Shown here: in pieces, positions 31,334-39,897 of the stretch
Layout: every line of letters starts with the position of its first letter
Position numbering within the stretch: the first letter of the stretch is position 1
Assembly (NCBI GenBank): GCA_937926105.1
Contig: CALANS010000127.1
Coordinates: 1-64,000 of the forward strand
Origin: an uncultured Actinomycetes bacterium
GTDB taxonomy: Bacteria; Actinomycetota; Actinomycetes; Mycobacteriales; Nakamurellaceae
Length of the DNA stretch: 64,000 bases
Reading direction: 5' to 3'
Notes under the pieces: model-generated
Seen by the model: only the letters and a program-made list of their open reading frames with translations
What the model was told of the DNA's origin: nothing
The model's database searches: none
Translations under genes and position numbers: made by a program

Positions 31334-33480
31334 GCGAGGAGTGCTGCGGGACCGACGAGTCCCGCCGCCCGGTTGGGACGGCACCGCAACCCATGATGCG
31401 CCGGATCAACACGACGGCTCCGCGCGCCTCGACTGATGTCTGCTGCGGCCCGGTCGATACCGCACCCATCCTCGACGGCGCCGGTGATGTCTGCTGCGGG
31501 TCGGCCCCAACCGAGCGGACACCGAGTGCTAGCGAGGGGGTGCAGGTGCGTCCGCCATGGTGGCGGGACATCGCGTTGCTGCCTTCGGTCGTCTCCGGGA
31601 CGTTCCTCGCCGCCGGTTACGTCCTGGATTGGACCGACCTGAGCGTGGCCGCGCTGGTAGCGCAGGGCATCGCGTTGCTGGCCGGCGGGTGGACGTTCGT
31701 ACCCAGCGCGGTGCGCCGACTGGTGCGGGGACGGTCGGTGCGCGGCCGGCTGGGCGTGGGCCTGTTGATGACGATTGCCGCGGTGGGAGCGGTGCTGCTC
31801 GGTCGTGTCGGGGAGGCCGCGGCGCTCGCCTTCCTGTTCTCGCTCGCCGAATCGCTGGAAGACCGGGCGATGGACCGCGCGCGGGAGGGCCTGCGGGCGC
31901 TGTTGTCGCTGATCCCCCAGACCGCGCGCGTGTCGCGGATGGGCGGGGACGTCACCGTGCCCGTGGCGCAGCTGCGGCAGCTGGATCTGCTGGTGGTCGG
32001 AGCCGGGGAACGGGTCGCCACCGACGGGGTGATCGCCCAGGGCACTTCCAGCATCGACACCTCCGCTGTCACCGGGGAGTCGATCCCGGTGGGGGTCGGC
32101 CCCGGCGATCCGGTTCCTGCGGGCGCGGTGAACGGGTCCGGATCACTGTTGATCGAGGCCACCGCCGACGGGCGTGATAACTCGCTGACCCAGATCGTCG
32201 CGCTGGTGCAGCAGGCCCACGCCCGCAAGGGCGAACGTGCCCGGCTGGCTGACCGGATCGCCCGCCCGCTCGTGCCTGCCGTGTTGATCGCCGCCGCATT
32301 GGTGGCGGTCTTCGGGATCGTGATCGGGGACCCGGGAACTTGGGTCGAGCGTGCCTTGGTCGTGCTTGTTGCTGCCTCGCCGTGTGCGCTGGCAATCGCG
32401 GTGCCGGTCACCGTGATCAGCGCGATCGGGTCCGCATCGAAGTTCGGGGTGGTTATCAAGTCCGGTGCCGCGTTCGAGCAGTTCGGCACCATCCGGACCG
32501 TGGCGTTCGACAAGACCGGCACGCTCACCCAGGGCCACCCCCAGGTCGTCCAGACCCGCATCGCACCAGGCGTCAGCCGCGAGGAGGTGCTGGGCTGGGC
32601 CGCAGCCATCGAGGCGACCAGCACCCACCCCCTGGCATCGGCGATCACCGCCGCCGCACCCGAACACCCCGCCGCCGAGGACGTGCGCGAGGACGCCGGA
32701 CAGGGCGTGACCGGTCGCGTCGGCGCCCGCACCGTGCGGGTCGGTAACCCCCGCTGGATCGACCCGGACGCACTGCGCGCAGACGCCGATGAGCTGGCCG
32801 CGGCGGGCATGACCGTCGTGGTCGTCGAGGTCAGTGGGCAGGTCGCCGGTGTGATCGGGGTGCGCGACCAGCTACGCCCCGAGGCCGTCGAGACGGTGCG
32901 CATGCTGCACGACCTGGGCATCGGCACGGTCATGCTTACCGGCGACAACACCCGCACCGCGCACGCGATCGCGGCCCAGGCCGGCATCGGGGACGTGCGC
33001 GCCGAACAATCCCCCGCCGACAAAGCCGCCGCGATCACCGAGTTGGCCCGCGCTCGGCCGACTGCCATGGTCGGTGACGGCATCAACGACGCACCCGCAC
33101 TGGCGACCGCGACCGCGGGCATCGCGATGGGTGCCGCCGGCTCGGCCGCAGCGGTCGAGTCCGCCGACATCGCATTCACCGGCCATGACCTGCGGCTGAT
33201 CCCGGCGGCGCTGGCTCACGCCCGGCGGGGCCGGCGCATCATGACCGTCAACATCGGCCTGGCCATGGCGATCATCACCGCCCTGTTCCCGCTCGCCCTG
33301 TTCGGTCTACTCGGCCTTGCCGGAGTCGTCCTCGTCCACGAGATTGCCGAAGTCATCGTCATCAGCAACGGCATCCGCGCCGCCCACCGCCCGGCGACAG
33401 TGGGAACCGTCGCGGAGACCCTGGCGACTGACGCACAGTTACGAATGTCGCCCCCACCACAATCACTCACCGACGCCTAA
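31330..33480 (+). CDS. P1B-type heavy-metal exporting ATPase
   Basis: 716 residues; GTG 31330 overlaps the CmtR-like gene. Instead of a ferredoxin-like metal domain the N-terminus has three Cys-Cys-Gly motifs (EECCGTD, DVCCGPV, DVCCGSA). Core motifs: TGES, SPC in the metal-binding helix (Ser350-Pro351-Cys352), phosphorylated Asp394 in DKTGTLT, HP locus TSTHPLA, and GDGINDAPAL. SPC is typical of the Co/Fe-type group, yet the sensor partner points to Cd/Pb. Helix 8 reads HEIAEVIVISNGIR. Pumps metal out of the cytoplasm with ATP. The 200 bp after it hold no gene. Confidence 0.92.
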   Translation: MSEECCGTDESRRPVGTAPQPMMRRINTTAPRASTDVCCGPVDTAPILDGAGDVCCGSAPTERTPSASEGVQVRPPWWRDIALLPSVVSGTFLAAGYVLDWTDLSVAALVAQGIALLAGGWTFVPSAVRRLVRGRSVRGRLGVGLLMTIAAVGAVLLGRVGEAAALAFLFSLAESLEDRAMDRAREGLRALLSLIPQTARVSRMGGDVTVPVAQLRQLDLLVVGAGERVATDGVIAQGTSSIDTSAVTGESIPVGVGPGDPVPAGAVNGSGSLLIEATADGRDNSLTQIVALVQQAHARKGERARLADRIARPLVPAVLIAAALVAVFGIVIGDPGTWVERALVVLVAASPCALAIAVPVTVISAIGSASKFGVVIKSGAAFEQFGTIRTVAFDKTGTLTQGHPQVVQTRIAPGVSREEVLGWAAAIEATSTHPLASAITAAAPEHPAAEDVREDAGQGVTGRVGARTVRVGNPRWIDPDALRADADELAAAGMTVVVVEVSGQVAGVIGVRDQLRPEAVETVRMLHDLGIGTVMLTGDNTRTAHAIAAQAGIGDVRAEQSPADKAAAITELARARPTAMVGDGINDAPALATATAGIAMGAAGSAAAVESADIAFTGHDLRLIPAALAHARRGRRIMTVNIGLAMAIITALFPLALFGLLGLAGVVLVHEIAEVIVISNGIRAAHRPATVGTVAETLATDAQLRMSPPPQSLTDA

Positions 33481-33679
33481 AGATGCTGACGCGACTTCGG
33501 CCACTGTGCGTGTCCGACCGAGCCCTGCCAACGGGCCATTGCGACTACAAGTCGGCTGAGCGAGGGGGGTCTGAACATCATCCTGCTGCGGTGGACTCGC
33601 AGCGACGGGCGGTCAGATCGTCTGTGTAAGTCGTAGTGGCCCGATTCTGGACCGGGTGGCCGGTTCGGAAGGGACCTCG

Positions 33680-34330
33680 ATGTCTGACATTGAAACCATG
33701 CCTCGACCCGTGGATCGGCCGAAACGTCCGGATCCGGCGACCGCGGACGCGTTGCTGGCCAGGGCTGGGGCGCAGGGGTGGATCTGCTCGGCCCGGAGGC
33801 GTTGTTGACGTAGGTCACGAAGGCGGTGCTGGAACGTGCGCTGGGTGAGGAGCTCACCGCGCATCTGGGCTATGAGAAGCATGACCCGGTCGGGCGGGGA
33901 ACAGTCGTAACGGCACCACGGGAAGCGGTTGTTGGCCGAGGTCCGGCCGGTGGAGTTGGAAGTGCCGCGGGACCGCAACGGCAGCTTCGATCCGAGGATC
34001 GTTCGGAAGGGGCAGGCCCGGCTGGACCGCTTCAACGACCGGATCATCGCCTTGTATGCCCGAGGGTTGACAACCCGCGACATTCAGCCGGAGCTGCGAG
34101 AAATGTATGACGTTGAAGTTTCCCCGGATCTGGTTTCCAGGCTCACCGACGCGGTAGTCGAGGAGTTGACGGAATGGCAGGGCCGGCCGTTGGGCCCGGT
34201 GTATCCGGTGGTGTTCATCGACGCGTTGATGTGAAGATCCGCGACGGGGTGGTGGCCAACCAGCCGGTGTATCTGGCGATCGGGATCGACGTCGACGGCG
34301 GCAAGCAGGACGCCCGCCACGTCGGCTCGT
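33680..34330 (+). pseudogene. IS256-family transposase, N-terminal half, decayed
   Basis: Starts MSDIETMPRPVDRPKRPDP, then after a frameshift gives ALGEELTAHLGYEKHDPVGR, VELEVPRDRNGSFDP, LYARGLTTRDIQ, VYPVVFIDALM and, after another frame change, VKIRDGVVANQPVYLAIG. These are consecutive parts of an IS256 transposase up to just after the first catalytic Asp. There is also an in-frame TAG near 33808. The rest is missing. It stops near where the 3.7-kb remnant would begin. Confidence 0.82.
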
Positions 34331-34334
34331 CACG

Positions 34335-35153
34335 TCACGGGCCTCGAAGTCGACGTAGGTGCCTTCTCCACTCCGGCCAGCACCTCCGCGGTGGTCTCGA
34401 ACACCGGCCCCGCGGGTCGTCGACCTTGCAGACGTCCTCGCGCAAGTTGGTGACCAGACAGCGGCGCACCCTACCGAGTCTCGCTGCCGCGTCGATTCGA
34501 ACAACTCGGCCCCCTCCAGGCCGTACAACGGGCGTCCAAGTCAGCGGATGATCCTGTCGGCGGGAGCGCGGGTGATCGTCAGGGCATCGAGTGCACCGTT
34601 GTGCTGGCCTTGGTCGAAGTCGTCGCCCGTGGTCGCCGTGCTTGCCGACCCGACGGATCGCCGCGATCAACTGGTCATGGTGTCCTGGGTGGCCACCCAT
34701 CGGCCAGGATCGTGGAATCCACCGCCCGCCTGCGGCGCCCGGAAAGGATCCCGGTCCGGGCCACCACCTGCCGCACCGCGTCGTTGATGCGCTGCGGGCG
34801 ATCCGACGCGGCCAGCCGCCGCCGCCAGTACACCAACGCCGAGGCGTGGAAACCCTCATCGTCCAACGACATCCCACAGGCGACCTTCCACCGCAGATCA
34901 CACCGGGCTGGAGCGCCTGCAACACCATGATCGAGGCCATCACTGATCCAGGGATCGACGGCCGACCCGTGACCGATGGGAACAAGTCAGCAAAGTCCTC
35001 GTCCGGGAACAGCTCCTGCCGGTGCCCGGCCAAGAACCCGAACATGCTCCCGGCCGGGATCAGGTGACCCACCAGCGCCGACGCGTCCAACAACTCCCGA
35101 TCAGGTCGCTCGCTACCCTGCACACCAAGATCCTCCCAAGGCCCGGGCAGCAA
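34335..35153 (-). pseudogene. IS1182-like transposase, frameshifted and truncated
   Basis: Reads LLDASALVGHLIPAGSMFGF, LAGHRQELFPDEDFADLFPS and GRPSIPGSVMASIMVLQALQ, the usual start of IS1182/IS5-related transposases. After a frameshift the next part is FHASALVYWRRRLAASDRPQ with VVARTGILSGRRRRAVDST, including the first DDE Asp region. A second shift and the end at 34335 against the IS256 remnant leave no intact copy. Confidence 0.75.
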
Positions 35154-35178
35154 CCGGCCCCGACTCGCCGCCTTATTC

Positions 35179-35198
35179 AGTCCTAGCTTGCTAGGACT
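35179..35198. repeat. 9-bp inverted repeat beside the island end
   Basis: AGTCCTAGC-TT-GCTAGGACT. It lies between the IS1182-like remnant and the tRNA fragment. It may be an insertion-sequence end or a recombinase arm site. A short reading frame with a strong AAAGGGGGTGA site follows at 35253-35306 (17 codons). Confidence 0.4.
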
Positions 35199-35347
35199 GC
35201 ACGCTTACTGCACGGATTGAACGTGTCCGGTTATGAAAGGGGGTGACCTAACGTGAAGACAAATCCGAGCATTACTGCAGGTAAACGCTTATGCCCTGCC
35301 GCCTAGGTGCAGGTCAGGCACGTACGCTGAAACTTCATGAAAACGCT

Positions 35348-35384
35348 CGGCGGTAGCGTGGGTTCGAATCCCATCGGGGCTACA
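35348..35384 (+). other. tRNA-Glu 3' end, putative attachment site of the island
   Basis: GGCGGTAGC-GTGGG-TTCGAAT-CCCAT-CGGGGCT-A reads as the 3' side of an anticodon stem, variable loop, T-arm and acceptor strand of an actinobacterial tRNA-Glu. There is no matching 5' half, D-arm or anticodon before it: the preceding bases (ATGAAAACGCT) do not pair. A tRNA 3' end without a 5' half is the classic footprint of integration into a tRNA gene. The tRNA would read rightward, so the intact copy should lie at the left end of the island, outside the window. Confidence 0.72.
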
Positions 35385-35389
35385 TCACA

Positions 35390-35420
35390 CCGGAAGGTCG
35401 CCTACGGGCGGCCTTCCGGC
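35390..35420 (+). terminator. Hairpin after the tRNA-Glu fragment
   Basis: CCGGAAGGTCGCC (35390-35402) pairs with GGCGGCCTTCCGG (35407-35419) with one G-U pair and a TACG loop, followed by CGTTTC. It is most likely the original terminator of the tRNA-Glu gene, left behind at the junction. It lies just past the end of the leftward cation transporter gene and might serve that gene too. Confidence 0.65.
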
Positions 35421-35434
35421 GTTTCGGGGTTGTT

Positions 35435-36172
35435 TCAGGGGCCCGCCGTGGCAGTGGGTGTCGGGCTGGCGCCACAGCAGTGGCAGCCGGGGGCACATTC
35501 CCGGCAGCTATCAACGGGTTCGGCGCGCAACGCGTGCCCGGACGGCGCGCAACAGCCTTCCCCGCGCCAGGCTTGGATGCCCTCGCGCAGCGCCAGCCCG
35601 GCTATCACCAGGGCGACCAGGGGGTCGGCCCAGGACCAGCCCAGTGTGGCGTTCAGCACCAGCCCGAGCAGCAGCACGGCCGACAGGTAAGTGCAGATCA
35701 AGGTCTGTTGAGAGTCTGCGACTGCCGACGCCGAGCCCAACTGCCGCCCGGTGCGCCGCTGCGTGTAGGACAGCGCAGGCATGATCACCAGCGACAGCGC
35801 CGCTATCACGATTCCGGGGGTCGACTCGTCGGCCCGCGACCCGGTCGCCAGCGCGATGATCGCGTCCGCGCTCACGTACGCCGCCAGGGCTACGAAGGAG
35901 ACCGCTATGATCCGCAGCGCCCGGCGTTCGCGCGATTGCCGCACCGCATGGTCGCGGGCGGAGAACTGCCAGGCCACCGCGGCTGCCGACGACACCTCGA
36001 TTACCGAGTCCAGCCCGAACCCGATCAGCGCGCCGGACGATGCCGCCGTGCCCGCGGTGATCGCCACGACCGCTTCGACCACGTTGTAGCCGATCGTGGC
36101 CGCCACCAGCACCCGGATCCGCCGGACCAGGGCCAGTCGACGGCGGTCGGTGTCGGCGGCCAGGGGCGTCAC
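35435..36172 (-). CDS. CDF-like cation transporter with Cys-rich tail
   Basis: 245 residues from GTG 36172, which overlaps the ArsR stop (GTGA). Five or six helices; the second has FGLDSVIEVSSAA and the fifth ADSQQTLICTYLSA, the positions of the CDF transport residues (D/E and D). The tail has GCCAPSG, VDSCRECAPGCHCCGASP, so six or more cysteines could bind soft metal in the cytoplasm. It works with the CmtR-like sensor next to it. Confidence 0.83.
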   Translation of the reverse strand: MTPLAADTDRRRLALVRRIRVLVAATIGYNVVEAVVAITAGTAASSGALIGFGLDSVIEVSSAAAVAWQFSARDHAVRQSRERRALRIIAVSFVALAAYVSADAIIALATGSRADESTPGIVIAALSLVIMPALSYTQRRTGRQLGSASAVADSQQTLICTYLSAVLLLGLVLNATLGWSWADPLVALVIAGLALREGIQAWRGEGCCAPSGHALRAEPVDSCRECAPGCHCCGASPTPTATAGP

Positions 36173-36504
36173 GGGCAACACCCGCTCGCCGCGTCGGGGC
36201 AGGATCCGTCGGTGGCCACGGCCAAGACGGCGCTGCGGACGTCGGCAATAGCGTGGGCCAGCCGATGATCGGCCAGCGCGTAGCGTTGTCGGCGTCCATC
36301 GGGCGTGGCAACCACCAACCCGCAGTCGCGCAGACACGCCAAGTGGTTCGACAGCCGCGAGCGACTGATGCCGAGTTCGTCGGCCAGATCAGCAGGATGG
36401 GCACAGCCGCCCTGCAATCGGAGCAGGATGCGGCATCGGATCGGATCCGACAGGGCCTGCCCGAATCGAGCCATCGCATCGAGTTCGTCGGCAATCAGCA
36501 GCAT
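36169..36504 (-). CDS. ArsR/SmtB family sensor, CmtR-like (second copy)
   Basis: 111 residues from ATG 36504. RFGQALSDPIRCRILLRLQG, HPADLADELGISRSRLSNHL and CLRDCGLVV repeat the CmtR pattern with its CxxxC; the tail ends SCPDAASGCCP. TACTAT lies seven bases before the ATG, which suggests a leaderless message. It differs enough from the copy at 30971 to be a separate acquisition. It lies to the right of the tRNA fragment, so outside the island or in a neighbouring insertion. Confidence 0.88.
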   Translation of the reverse strand: MLLIADELDAMARFGQALSDPIRCRILLRLQGGCAHPADLADELGISRSRLSNHLACLRDCGLVVATPDGRRQRYALADHRLAHAIADVRSAVLAVATDGSCPDAASGCCP

Positions 36505-36726
36505 GGCGGGATAGTACAAGCTGTCGTGAATTCAAGGAATGCTGAACTCAGATCGGGCCGACGCCCGCCGCTGCGGCGCTCTGCATCAGGAGTGCACAGT
36601 CGCAGCGCCGCCGGCGCTGTCAGTCGTCGTGGGTCGTGTCAGGGTGACCGGAATGATCCGGCGCTCGCCGTGTTCCCGATGAGGGACAGCGCTTCTCGAC
36701 CGTGAACCGCAGGGTGGCCGGGCAGC

Positions 36727-37428
36727 TCAGAGCCGCGCCGTGAGCGCGGCCGCTGCCTGCAGCAGATCGTCGGCCCAGCGAATTCCGGGGCGGCGGCCGA
36801 TCCGGTCCACCGGCCCCGACACGGAGACGGCAGCCACTACGGATCCCGACCGATCCCGCACCGGCGCGGATACCGAGGCCACCCCCGGCTCCCGTTCCGC
36901 CAGTGACTGCGCCCAGCCGCGCCGCCGCACCTCGGCCAGGACCCGTTCGGAGAACACCGAATCGGCGAGCACTGCCCGCTGCGTCGCCTCGTCGGCCCAC
37001 GCGGTGAGCACCTTGGCGCCCGAGCCGGCACCCATCGACAGTCGCGCGCCCAGCGGCACGGTGTCCCGCAGCCCGGCCGGAGGCTCCGCGACCGCCACGC
37101 AGACCCGTGCCAGGCCGTCTGCCCGGTACAGCTGAACGCTCTCGCCGGTCCGATCCCGCAGCCGGGGCAGCACTTCCGCCGCCGCGGCGACCAGCGGATC
37201 GGGCGATCCGGCGGCCAACACGGCCAGCAGCGGCCCCGGGCGCCAACGGCCATGGCCGTCCCGCGCCAGCAGGCCGTGGGTCTCCAGGCCGACCGCCAGC
37301 CGGTGCGCGGTGGCCCGCGGCAGACCGGTTGCGGTGCACAGCTCGCCCAACCCCGCGGGCGCAACCGATGTCGCCCGCAACACGGTCACCACTTTGTCGA
37401 GCACGCCGATACCGCTAGACTGTCCCAT
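36727..37428 (-). CDS. IclR family regulator, LtbR-like
   Basis: 233 residues. N-terminal winged helix (GIGVLDKVVTVLRATSVAPA, ELCTATGLPRATAHRLAVGL) and a C-terminal ligand domain (about 75-230). Divergent from leuC, the same arrangement as the LtbR/Rv2989-type regulator that represses leucine (and tryptophan) genes in related bacteria. A perfect palindrome lies in the gap between it and leuC. Confidence 0.9.
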   Translation of the reverse strand: MGQSSGIGVLDKVVTVLRATSVAPAGLGELCTATGLPRATAHRLAVGLETHGLLARDGHGRWRPGPLLAVLAAGSPDPLVAAAAEVLPRLRDRTGESVQLYRADGLARVCVAVAEPPAGLRDTVPLGARLSMGAGSGAKVLTAWADEATQRAVLADSVFSERVLAEVRRRGWAQSLAEREPGVASVSAPVRDRSGSVVAAVSVSGPVDRIGRRPGIRWADDLLQAAAALTARL

Positions 37429-37442
37429 ACAGCGATACTATG

Positions 37443-37459
37443 ATCTCAAATATTGAGAT
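37443..37459. promoter_or_regulatory. Palindrome between the IclR-type gene and leuC
   Basis: ATCTCAA-ATA-TTGAGAT, a perfect 7-bp inverted repeat with a 3-bp centre, 15 bp from the regulator ATG and about 97 bp before leuC. It is the best candidate operator for LtbR-type control of both genes. TACTAT at 37436-37441 just beside it may be a -10 box. Confidence 0.7.
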
Positions 37460-37555
37460 GTCCAGTGAAATTCAGTGAATTCCCGGGATTCATCGGGAAC
37501 CGATGCGGGGCCGGGCGATCTCGATCCCGCCCGTGGTTGGCAAAGGAGCGGCACG

Positions 37556-38980
37556 ATGGGCCGGACGATGGCGCAGAAGGTCTGGGACGCCCATGTGGTT
37601 CGGCGGGCCGAGGGCGAGCCCGATCTGCTGTACATCGACATGCACCTGGTGCACGAGGTCACCAGCCCGCAGGCGTTCGAGGGGCTGCGGCAGGCCGGCC
37701 GGCCGGTGCGCCGGCCCGACCTGACGCTGGCCACCGAGGACCACAACGTGCCCACCACCGGAATCGACCTGCCCATCGCGGATCCGGTGTCTCGCACCCA
37801 GGTCGAGACGCTGCGCAGCAACTGCGCCGAGTTCGGCATCCGGCTGTTTCCGATGGGCGATGCCGAGCAGGGCATCGTGCATGTGGTGGGCCCGCAGCTG
37901 GGGCTCACCCAGCCCGGCATGACGATCGTCTGCGGCGACTCCCACACATCCACTCACGGCGCGTTCGGCGCGCTGGCGTTCGGCATCGGCACCAGCGAGG
38001 TCGAGCACGTGTTGGCCACGCAGACGCTGCCGCTGCGGCCCTTCTCCACGATGGCGATCACCGTCAACGGGACGCTGCCGGATGGGGTGACGGCCAAGGA
38101 CCTGATCCTGGCCGTCATCGCGCGCATCGGCACCGGCGGTGGGCAGGGGTACGTCCTGGAGTACCGGGGCGACGCGATCCGCGCGCTGTCCATGGAAGCC
38201 CGGATGACGGTGTGCAACATGTCGATCGAGGCGGGCGCCCGCGCCGGCATGATTGCGCCCGACGCGACCACCTTCGAGTACCTGGCGGGCCGGGCACACG
38301 CGCCATCCGGTTCGGACTGGGATCGGGCGGTGGCGTACTGGACCTCGTTGGCCAGCGACGAGGACGCCGAATTCGACGCCGAGGTCGTGATCGACGCCGC
38401 TGAACTGGCTCCGTTTGTCACCTGGGGGACGAATCCCGGCCAGGGGCTCCCGTTGTCGGCCAGCGTGCCCGACCCGGCCACGATTCCGGACGACGGCGAG
38501 CGACTGGCCGCCGAGCGGGCGCTGACGTACATGGGCCTACAACCCGGCATGCCGCTGCGAGAGGTGCGCGTGGACACCGTCTTCCTCGGCTCCTGCACCA
38601 ACGGTCGGATCGAGGATCTGCGAGCCGCGGCGGACGTGCTGCGTGGCCGCAGGGTCGACCCCGACGTGCGCATGCTGGTGGTGCCGGGGTCCATGCGAGT
38701 GAAGGCACAGGCCGAACGGGAAGGTCTGGACGCGGTTTTCACCGCGGCCGGCGCGCAGTGGCGCAGCGCCGGGTGCTCCATGTGCCTGGGCATGAACCCC
38801 GACCAGCTCTCGGTCGGTGAGCGCAGCGCCTCCACGTCCAATCGCAACTTCGAGGGGCGACAGGGCAAGGGGGGCAGGACCCATCTCGTCTCGCCGGTGG
38901 TGGCGGCGGCCACCGCCGTGCGTGGAACGTTGAGCTCCCCGGCGGATCTCGAGCCGATCCCCACCGCCGCGGCCGGTTGA
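37556..38980 (+). CDS. leuC: 3-isopropylmalate dehydratase large subunit
   Basis: 474 residues; ATG 37556 ([15 protein letters not shown]) after AAAGGAG. Isomerises isopropylmalate in leucine synthesis, with LeuD. Motifs: [37 protein letters not shown], and the 4Fe-4S ligands in [11 protein letters not shown] and [10 protein letters not shown]. Length is normal. leuD follows after 64 bp. Confidence 0.97.
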   Translation: MGRTMAQKVWDAHVVRRAEGEPDLLYIDMHLVHEVTSPQAFEGLRQAGRPVRRPDLTLATEDHNVPTTGIDLPIADPVSRTQVETLRSNCAEFGIRLFPMGDAEQGIVHVVGPQLGLTQPGMTIVCGDSHTSTHGAFGALAFGIGTSEVEHVLATQTLPLRPFSTMAITVNGTLPDGVTAKDLILAVIARIGTGGGQGYVLEYRGDAIRALSMEARMTVCNMSIEAGARAGMIAPDATTFEYLAGRAHAPSGSDWDRAVAYWTSLASDEDAEFDAEVVIDAAELAPFVTWGTNPGQGLPLSASVPDPATIPDDGERLAAERALTYMGLQPGMPLREVRVDTVFLGSCTNGRIEDLRAAADVLRGRRVDPDVRMLVVPGSMRVKAQAEREGLDAVFTAAGAQWRSAGCSMCLGMNPDQLSVGERSASTSNRNFEGRQGKGGRTHLVSPVVAAATAVRGTLSSPADLEPIPTAAAG

Positions 38981-39044
38981 TCCCCTCATCCCGGCCAGCC
39001 CAGATCATCGACCGAGTCACCACCGCACCCAGGAGATCATCGCC

Positions 39045-39638
39045 ATGGAGGCATTCAGCACCCACACCGGAGTCGGAATCCCGCTGCGCCGCAGCAACGT
39101 GGACACCGACCAGATCATCCCGGCGGTGTATCTCAAGCGGATCAGCCGTACCGGGTTTGAGGACGGGTTGTTCGCCGCCTGGCGGTCCGACCCGTCGTTC
39201 GTGCTCAACAACGAGGCCTATGCCGCCGGCTCGGTCCTGGTGGCTGGGCCGGACTTCGGCACCGGCTCGTCCCGCGAGCATGCGGTGTGGGCGTTGATGG
39301 ACTACGGGATCCGGGTGGTCATCTCGCCCCGGTTCGGTGACATCTTCCGTGGCAATGCCGGCAAGGGCGGCCTCTTGGCCGCGCAGGTCACCCCCGACGA
39401 CGCCGAACTCCTGCTGAAGTGGCTGGAGAACCACCCTGGGCAGTCGGTGACGGTGGACTTGGCCGAGCAACGCATCACCTGCGGGTCGCTTTCGGTGCCG
39501 TTCCAGATCGATCCCTACACCCGGTGGCGCCTGCTGGAGGGCCTGGACGACATCGCACTGACCTTGCGCCACGCCGATTCGGTCACACTTTTTGAGCAGG
39601 GCCGCTCCTCGCTGTTGCCCTCGATCCAGGCCGGCTGA
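39045..39638 (+). CDS. leuD: 3-isopropylmalate dehydratase small subunit
   Basis: 197 residues, normal length. Swivelling domain of the enzyme: [20 protein letters not shown] and [18 protein letters not shown] are the conserved family blocks. Forms the active enzyme with LeuC. Likely one transcript with leuC. The 259 bp after it hold the hupB promoter; no other gene is seen. Confidence 0.97.
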   Translation: MEAFSTHTGVGIPLRRSNVDTDQIIPAVYLKRISRTGFEDGLFAAWRSDPSFVLNNEAYAAGSVLVAGPDFGTGSSREHAVWALMDYGIRVVISPRFGDIFRGNAGKGGLLAAQVTPDDAELLLKWLENHPGQSVTVDLAEQRITCGSLSVPFQIDPYTRWRLLEGLDDIALTLRHADSVTLFEQGRSSLLPSIQAG

Positions 39639-39897
39639 GCGGCCTTCGGGATCCTCCGGAGCGCACCTGCCGCAGGGCCATACCTGCTGCCGCACAACCA
39701 GTATCGACCAACTACCGGCTCCTCCGGGGTGGCCCGGAACCCCCGCCTGTCGGGGCGCGGACGGGCCGGGCGGGGGTGTGAGAACCCTTAGAAGGCACCG
39801 ACTTGCACCGCGTGGCAAGTTGGAAATGCGGCGATGGGCGTTTACCGTGTGCCTGCAGTCGGCCCGCGTGGGCCGGAGGAACGTCCTGGGAGGGACC

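Noticed and set aside
35348..35384. Complete tRNA gene
   Set aside because: No D-arm, anticodon loop or 5' acceptor strand pairs with it; only the 3' end is present.
37436..37441. TACTAT beside leuC as another BlaI-type site
   Set aside because: No TAGTA partner at the 7-bp spacing; better read as a -10 box.
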